Part shown: positions 54,706-60,000 of the stretch, piece by piece
Layout of the letters: every line of letters starts with the position of its first letter
Numbering within the stretch: position 1 is the first letter of the stretch
Assembly: GCA_030704615.1 (NCBI GenBank)
Contig: CM060734.1
Span: 53,896,042-53,956,041 of the forward strand
DNA length: 60,000 nt
Origin: Takakia lepidozioides
Taxonomy: Eukaryota; Streptophyta; Takakiopsida; Takakiales; Takakiaceae
Direction of reading: 5' to 3'
The notes under the pieces: model-generated
The model's input: the letters and a program-made list of their open reading frames with translations, nothing else
The model's database searches: none
Told to the model about the DNA's origin: nothing
Made by a program: the position numbers and the translations under genes

Positions 54706-55260
54706 GATGGGGAGTGGTTAAAGTATTCAGATGAATACTTTAAAATGATGGTAGTACCAGCCCAACAAATCCCAGAAATACTGGAAAAGGTTTTCAAAAC
54801 CTTAACTCCCTGCAAATCATTGGGTCAATTGCATCTGCTCAATCAAACTCTTATTCCTCTGAGATATAGGATGAGACCACTGGCTAAGGAGGAGACATGG
54901 TCAGGGGCAGAATTGGTTGAATTCTGGCGCCAAGCTCCTCTGGAATACAAGGAGCTGGTAGCTTACATGTGGGCAGTGGGGCAATTGAAGATTAATCCTA
55001 CCCCAACAGTAACCATTGTGATGGGATGCCCAAGTTTTTATATCGACAGTTACTTGTACCGCATGTTCGTGACAATGAGGGGAAGCTGGCAACGCTATGA
55101 GAGTATTGAAAAAGATACTCACTGGGAATTACCCAAATTCCAGCCACTAGAGAGAGTCACATGCACTTCAGCATATATGAATAGGCCACTTTATGCTGAA
55201 GCATGGCGCCAGGCGAAGGACCACTTTTCACCATTGGGGTCCAAGCTGTTAACTGGTTAA
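54706..55260 (+). pseudogene. E2 post-pol protein: C-terminal domain
   Basis: It continues in frame after the TAG. The domain has AQQIPEILEKVFKTL, LVAYMWAVGQL, TIVMGCPSFYID and HWELPKFQPLE, each with a counterpart in E1, plus paired WRQA motifs. There is no membrane segment or signal peptide. In both elements it ends a few hundred bases before the 3' LTR region. Confidence 0.65.
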
Positions 55261-55567
55261 TGGGCAGCAGGGCAACAAAACACATTATTCCCTAGACCAA
55301 GGAGGAGCTGCAAATCTACCGCGAAACCTTGACCAACAAAATCGATATGGTACGTGGGGACGGGATAGTAGAACACCATGATGAAGAAAGCTGGCCTACT
55401 CACGAACCAGAGGAGCAACCAGACAGTGACGATAACAGGAACAAGAAGCTGCCACCATGACAATCCTGGGACGCACTTCCTACCTCGTAGATAGGCATGC
55501 CACCACCTTACATCCCAAAGAGATACAACAAGTATAGGAACTGACAAAATTGTGCGGACACAATTTC

Positions 55568-55585
55568 AAAAGAAGGGGGGGGGAA
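55568..55585 (+). promoter_or_regulatory. Polypurine tract, E2
   Basis: AAAAGAAGGGGGGGGGAA lies four bases before the 3' LTR and would prime plus-strand synthesis. Confidence 0.88.
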
Positions 55586-55589
55586 TAAA

Positions 55590-56442
55590 TGATAATGGCT
55601 ATGCTACGAGGGACAGACAACGAGGGTCACAATGGGACATACCGGGTAGTGATGGACGTACACTACCTGAGCCACAGGCAGAGATGGCTAAGTACGCGGT
55701 ACTTAGCCAATGGCGGGACAAGGGTACATTACCACGAGAGCAGTAGTGGGTAGTGTAGTAACCGTGAGCCGTGAACCACAATATCACATGGTCACGTTAG
55801 CATCGGCTTTAACCAATAGAGGGAGTAGTGGACCGTTTACCACTATGGCTCACGACCACTACAACGAGCCATTTTTTAACAAGCCTTTTAGGTTGCGTAG
55901 GCAGTTAGGCAAACGGTCATTAACGACCGCAGGCTGTAACGGCTCTTTCGAGCATAGTATAAAAAGACTGCACGCAACTCAAAGGTGTGCAATATGAGTA
56001 TCAGGGATCAGTGTGTACTTCTGTGATGATGTGATGAGCTCTGAAGTAAAGCCATGCTATTTGAAGTATCTCTGTGTAGAGTGAATGTGAGATGGAGAGA
56101 ATGTGCATTATGAGAGAACGTGAGATGGTGAGAATGTGTATCATCTCAGAATAGTTCTTGTTTTCTCTTGACTACCATCTGCTTGTATGAACCAAGAGGC
56201 TTCAGTCCTTTCGACTAAGATCTTTTATGCTAAAGAGACTGTAGATTGGGTTTAATCAATAGGATTAAGTAGCCTGCAGGGATATGGCTTCATACGACGT
56301 TCATGGTTTAGCTATCCTTAAAATGATTACTTCGTAATCGTTTCTGAAAGCATACCGTCGGACAACCTCTGTTGCATGTCTTAGGAAATGGGCAGTAGTG
56401 TTAATAGCCTGTTTTGTCTAAGTCATAAACCAGCGGTTAATA
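55590..56442 (+). repeat. 3' LTR of E2
   Basis: 853 bp, begins TGATAATGG and ends GGTTAATA, TATAAAA at 55958-55964, followed directly by ACATT. Confidence 0.93.
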
Positions 56443-57720
56443 ACATTATGTGCCGATGGTTGGAGCTCTGTCACAAACCGACCATTATTCAACATCATGC
56501 TCGTATGTCCAGCGGGGGAACAATTTATAGGAGCTATTGACACAACCGGGGAACGAAATGATGCACGTTACCAGTTTTTGGTGCTATCGAAAGCCATTGA
56601 CTTTGTTCGACCGGAGAAAATTGTGCAAATTTGTACGGACAATACCTCGAACATGAGAAATATGGCCCAATTACTTTTGGCTCAGTACCCTCACATGTAT
56701 TATCAAGGATGTTGTGCTCATATCCTCGACCTACTGTTAGAAGATTGGGGAAAAGAGCAATGGGTGAAAGACCTTGTGAAGTAGGTCAAGTTTGTTGTGA
56801 AGTTCATCCGAAACCACCACATGCCTTTGGCAATATATAGGAGGTACGAACCAAAATACAACCTAAAGAATCCAAGGGAAACTCGGTTTGCCACCAACTT
56901 CCTGATGGTGGACAGGTTGGTGACTGTGAGGTCCGCGCTCGAGCACACTGTTATTGACCCACAGTGAGAAGTCCACGTACGGACGTTGCGGGACTCTCGG
57001 AAGAACAAGCCACTGAGCAAAAGTCAAAAGGTCAGAAAGACCATTCGATCAGATGATTTTTGGTCCAAGTGCGAGAATTTTGTGCACATGGTGGAACCAG
57101 CCCTTGCTGTGTTACGGGAGTTCGATGGAAAGAAACCAGTTATGGGAAAGACATGGTTGCTATTGAGGAACTTCAACAACATGTATTTTCAGTGAAAGAC
57201 CCTCCATTCTCACTAGATGCAGAGTTGGCGAGAAGAGCCGAGGCGGCTTTTGTAAAATGATGGAAAATGGCCACTACAGACTTACATGGTGCTGGGGCAT
57301 TGTTGAATCCATTTCTACTCGACAACAACATGTTGAGAGATGATGTCGATGCGAAAGCGGGATTGATACGGACACTCATGAAATTGGCCCCTCCAAATCA
57401 GGGGGAGAGAGCTATATCGGAGTATCAAAGTTTCTCGGATCGTCGTGACCCTTTCCACAACCTTCCGAATCCAAAAGAACTTAACATGCAGCCGCATGAA
57501 TGGTGGGATTTGATTGGCGCCGGAGCAAGCCCTATCGCAAAGCGCGTTCTTGCTCAAGTGTGCTCCGTGTCTTCCTGTGAACGTAATTGGAGTAGTGCAT
57601 AGCATTCATTCGTGCATAGCAAGATTTGGAACAGGTTGCATCCGGATAGGGTCGAGAAATTGGTATATGTGTATACCAATTCAGGGCTATTACGGGCTCA
57701 AGCGGGGGATGATACTAAGT
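56443..57720 (+). pseudogene. hAT transposase, fragment after E2 insertion
   Basis: It continues the DUF659 domain: CADGWSSVTNRPLFNIML, AIDTTGERNDA, then QICTDNTSNMRN (a catalytic Asp region) and CCAHILDLLLEDW. Further on come FWSKCENFVHMVEPALAVLR and the C-terminal dimerisation domain, PHEWWDLIGAG and VCSVSSCERNWSS (about 57500-57600). Stops occur at 56782, 56965, 57258 and 57600, plus a shift near 57150-57190. hAT enzymes cut and paste DNA elements; this one is dead. Terminal inverted repeats were not found. Confidence 0.9.
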
Positions 57721-58029
57721 AGTCGCCCGGCCGGGCACCTCGCCTCACCCCCCTCCCGCTAGGTGACCACCAATACGGTCGCCCTGGGCAACAACTAGTA
57801 GAATTACGGGCATCGTCACTTGCTGTATAGGCCTCAGAAGCTGAGTCTTGTCTCAGTAACTGGGATGGTACAACTTGTCTCAAATGTGAATGTCCCTTCT
57901 CCTATGCAGTAGATGAAAAGTGAGTAGAGGGTCACCTCCGGGTTTGGGTGTTGTGCAATGTCTGCATCACTGTGGTCTTACTCTGAATGTTCAAGCAGAA
58001 AATAGAATAAAAGAGGGGAATGCTAGAGT
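57721..58029. other. No gene seen
   Basis: Short non-coding stretch after the hAT remnant; a GC-rich part at 57722-57800 and otherwise nothing recognisable. Confidence 0.45.
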
Positions 58030-59090
58030 GTGAGTCTAGCCCCGCGAGCCTAGGAGCCCGTGAGTCCGTGAGCCTGACGTGAGCCTAGTCCACGTGGCAC
58101 GAGAATGGGGGAAGATTGTATTTCCGCGGATGAGCTCCAATTACTGTAGAAGAGCCAAGGCCTGGAACATCATACTTGCCAATGTGCCGCATTATATGAG
58201 CCCCTTGCTTGATGAAGATGACCACACATCCAAAAACCCCTGCTTGGATGGCATCTTCACAAGGGAATCACATTCCGGTCATGCTTGTTTTGTCATCTAC
58301 AGAACTGGTGGTGTCTGGTCTAGGTTTCTTGGCTGACCAGGAAGGGCATCTCACATATTCAGAAAGAGTGAAGATGAATCGGTCTTTGTTGTTCCACATC
58401 AGAGTGTTGGACAGCCTCGGAAATCCCAACCCCATGCCTCCTCCGGATTTGGAAGCTCAGTGGGCTCGACAAGAAACTCTAACCTAGTTTCTCAAATGCC
58501 TCTTGACTGATCTGCAATTTGACTCGGCGGAGTGGAGGTGGATGGATAAGAAAAAAACACCATTTTTTTCCTACTCTGTCAAGAAAGGTTATGCTCTCAT
58601 CAACCCCTCGCGCTCATTACTCACTAGTGGGTGTGGCTGCTGCAGGAGTATACTTAAAGGAACGGTGACCAGAAAAGGTTGGGGCTTGGTGAGAGTGGGC
58701 CAGGTAGGATCGCGGCTTGGGGCTCGTCTTCAAGGTGGAGCGCGCTTGGGGCTGGTGGAGGGTGGGACCAGCTGCGTGAAGTGCTTGGGGTAGGAGTGCT
58801 TGGGGTTGACGAAGTAGGGCTGGGGGAATTGGGTCGATCGTCGTGCTTCTAAATGAGACTCAATATGTCGTGTTTGCCGTATATTGCCGTGTTTGCCGTG
58901 TTTGGAAGTTTTGCCGTATTCACCTCTTCTTCCAGAATATATGCTTCCACAGTAATAGGACCCACTCTAAACCCTGTCCTCGGTTATAGGACTTGCTTCT
59001 CCCTTCTCTAAACCCTGGGCTCACGCTTAGAGGGCAAAACGTGAGCCGAGCTCCTGGGCTCATGCGGCTAGGCTCACGCCGTACGTAGCT
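58030..59090. mobile_element. Possible DNA element with GTGAGCC-rich inverted ends
   Basis: The left end holds repeated GTGAGTC or GTGAGCC with CTAGCC and CTAGGAGCC (58030-58090). The right end holds the same motifs in reverse (GGCTCAC, GGCTAGGCTCAC, 59000-59075). The two ends align as imperfect inverted repeats of about 50 bp. A clear target duplication is not visible. Inside, 58100-58640 is coding-like but broken. Confidence 0.45.
58100..58640 (+). pseudogene. Coding-like remnant, unrecognised
   Basis: Successive frames give REWGKIVFPRMSS with RRAKAWNIILANVPHYMSP, then YSERVKMNRSLLFHIRVLD and LPDLEAQWAR-like text, then EWRWMDKKKTPFFSYSVKKG. The last piece loosely recalls the segment after RT in plant LINEs, but I am not sure. 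Two frameshifts and at least one stop are present. It lies inside the element with GTGAGCC-rich ends. Confidence 0.3.
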
Positions 59091-60000
59091 ACGCTCCATA
59101 GGATGCTTAACACCACCACTTGAGGAGGTTCCTAGCGGAGAATGGTTGTGTCCACGATGCCTTGGACATAGGTAGTGGGCATAACAATGGTGGAGTTGAC
59201 AAGTGATCCAAGGTATAGCTGGTGGGAGCTCAACGCCATGGATACTGAATTGAAGATCATGGATTGCAAGCAGGTGACTAACGATGGGGCTCTTTTTGCA
59301 CCCGGCCTCTTGATCCATAGTCTTCAGAACATTGGAACATGTGCAATTGAAAACCAAGCAATGATCTTATTGAGATCATGGATACTTGTCAGCAATCCGG
59401 TGTTAGAGGGAGGTTGATTGCAGCCTAGAGTGTCCATAATGCGACACAATCACGAGTACATGAAATGTCCTTAAGTTGGCGCGAGTTTTGAAAAATTAGA
59501 TTTTGGACCGTTGGATGAAGTTGATCCAGACCGTCGGCCAAAAGTACCGTGTCAAAAAAATATGGGCGGGCTTTTCAAAAATAAATAAATAAATAAAATT
59601 TAAATTAAATAAAAAATAACGAAATTCTCAAATCTAATTCATCTATGCCCTCAACCTATGGGAAATGCGTGTTTTTTGGGAAGGCAGTTCTTGTAAACCT
59701 ATGTTTTTCATGTAGTAAAGCTTAATACAAAAATAACTAATTTCTATGCTCTTCAAAAGTCCCTAACATTTTATGGACTACATATTTTAGTGTAAGATAA
59801 GGCATTCTAGATTCCTCAAAATAGGGGTGATCATAACGTGAGTCCTTTTTTATAGTGGCATTGAAAATTGACCAAGAACAAAGTACATAATCATCAGATT
59901 ATGGACTAAAATATTTTAATAAGGACTTTTTAAAAAGTCCTTAACTTTCAATATACTTAGTATTTTGAAATGAAACTTGAAAGAGTGGGTGAAGCCTCTA
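59091..60000. other. AT-rich non-coding end of window
   Basis: No gene is seen. A run of AAAT-type simple repeat lies at 59576-59625. The short frames here have no domain. Confidence 0.5.

Larger units (their letters stand above)
44444..56442 (+). mobile_element. Ty3/gypsy retrotransposon E2, 12 kb, with post-pol protein
   Basis: A full-length element with LTRs 44444-45297 and 55590-56442, target duplication ACATT (44439-44443 and 56443-56447), primer-binding site, gag, pol, post-pol frame and polypurine tract. The LTRs differ at about 25 positions by my count, nearly all transitions, so it is older than chromovirus A. RT and integrase features (VFLDDFSVFG, no chromodomain), a TTGGCGACC-type primer site and the extra 3' frame suggest the Tat/Athila side of the family. 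All frames are broken by stops or shifts. Confidence 0.95.

Overview
The window looks like a repeat-rich nuclear segment of a land plant. Intron-split OSB-type PDF motifs, PLS-class pentatricopeptide (PPR) proteins ending in DYW, chromodomain Ty3/gypsy elements and hAT, pogo and Ty1/copia remnants all point to an embryophyte. The near-identical tandem PPR-DYW repeats make me favour a seedless lineage (fern, lycophyte or bryophyte), but this is inference and I cannot name the species. Almost all coding sequence belongs to mobile elements. The only host-like genes are two related PPR-DYW copies.

Layout: 1-5.3 kb is the 3' part of a Ty3/gypsy element (E1) whose 5' end lies outside the window. 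5.7-6.5 kb is a broken pogo-like transposase on the minus strand. 6.5-11.2 kb has no recognisable gene and holds several degenerate tandem repeats and a possible SINE. 11.25-17.9 kb and 27.5-36.2 kb are the arms of a large imperfect inverted repeat. Each arm carries three PDF motifs followed by a PPR-DYW reading frame. The left copy is split by one missing G; the right copy is open through to the DYW end.

The 9.6-kb spacer between the arms holds a chromovirus (B, 18827-25435) inserted into a tRNA-derived SINE. Its 3' half is inverted inside the element. A Ty1/copia fragment follows. Just outside the right arm is a second, nearly intact chromovirus (A, 36292-43229, TSD TAATC).

44.2-57.7 kb is a hAT transposase pseudogene cut in two by a 12-kb Ty3/gypsy element (E2, 44444-56442, TSD ACATT). 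E1 and E2 are diverged relatives. Both carry a long extra reading frame after pol: an N-terminal domain, a coiled coil and a C-terminal domain, in the position where envelope genes lie in other elements. 58.0-59.1 kb is a short region bounded by inverted GTGAGCC clusters; the rest is AT-rich and empty.

Most interesting are the apparent fusion of OSB-type PDF motifs to an RNA-editing PPR-DYW protein, present twice in inverted orientation with different numbers of a 303-bp PPR triplet, and the conserved post-pol protein shared by E1 and E2. All comparisons were made by eye within the window; no database search was possible.
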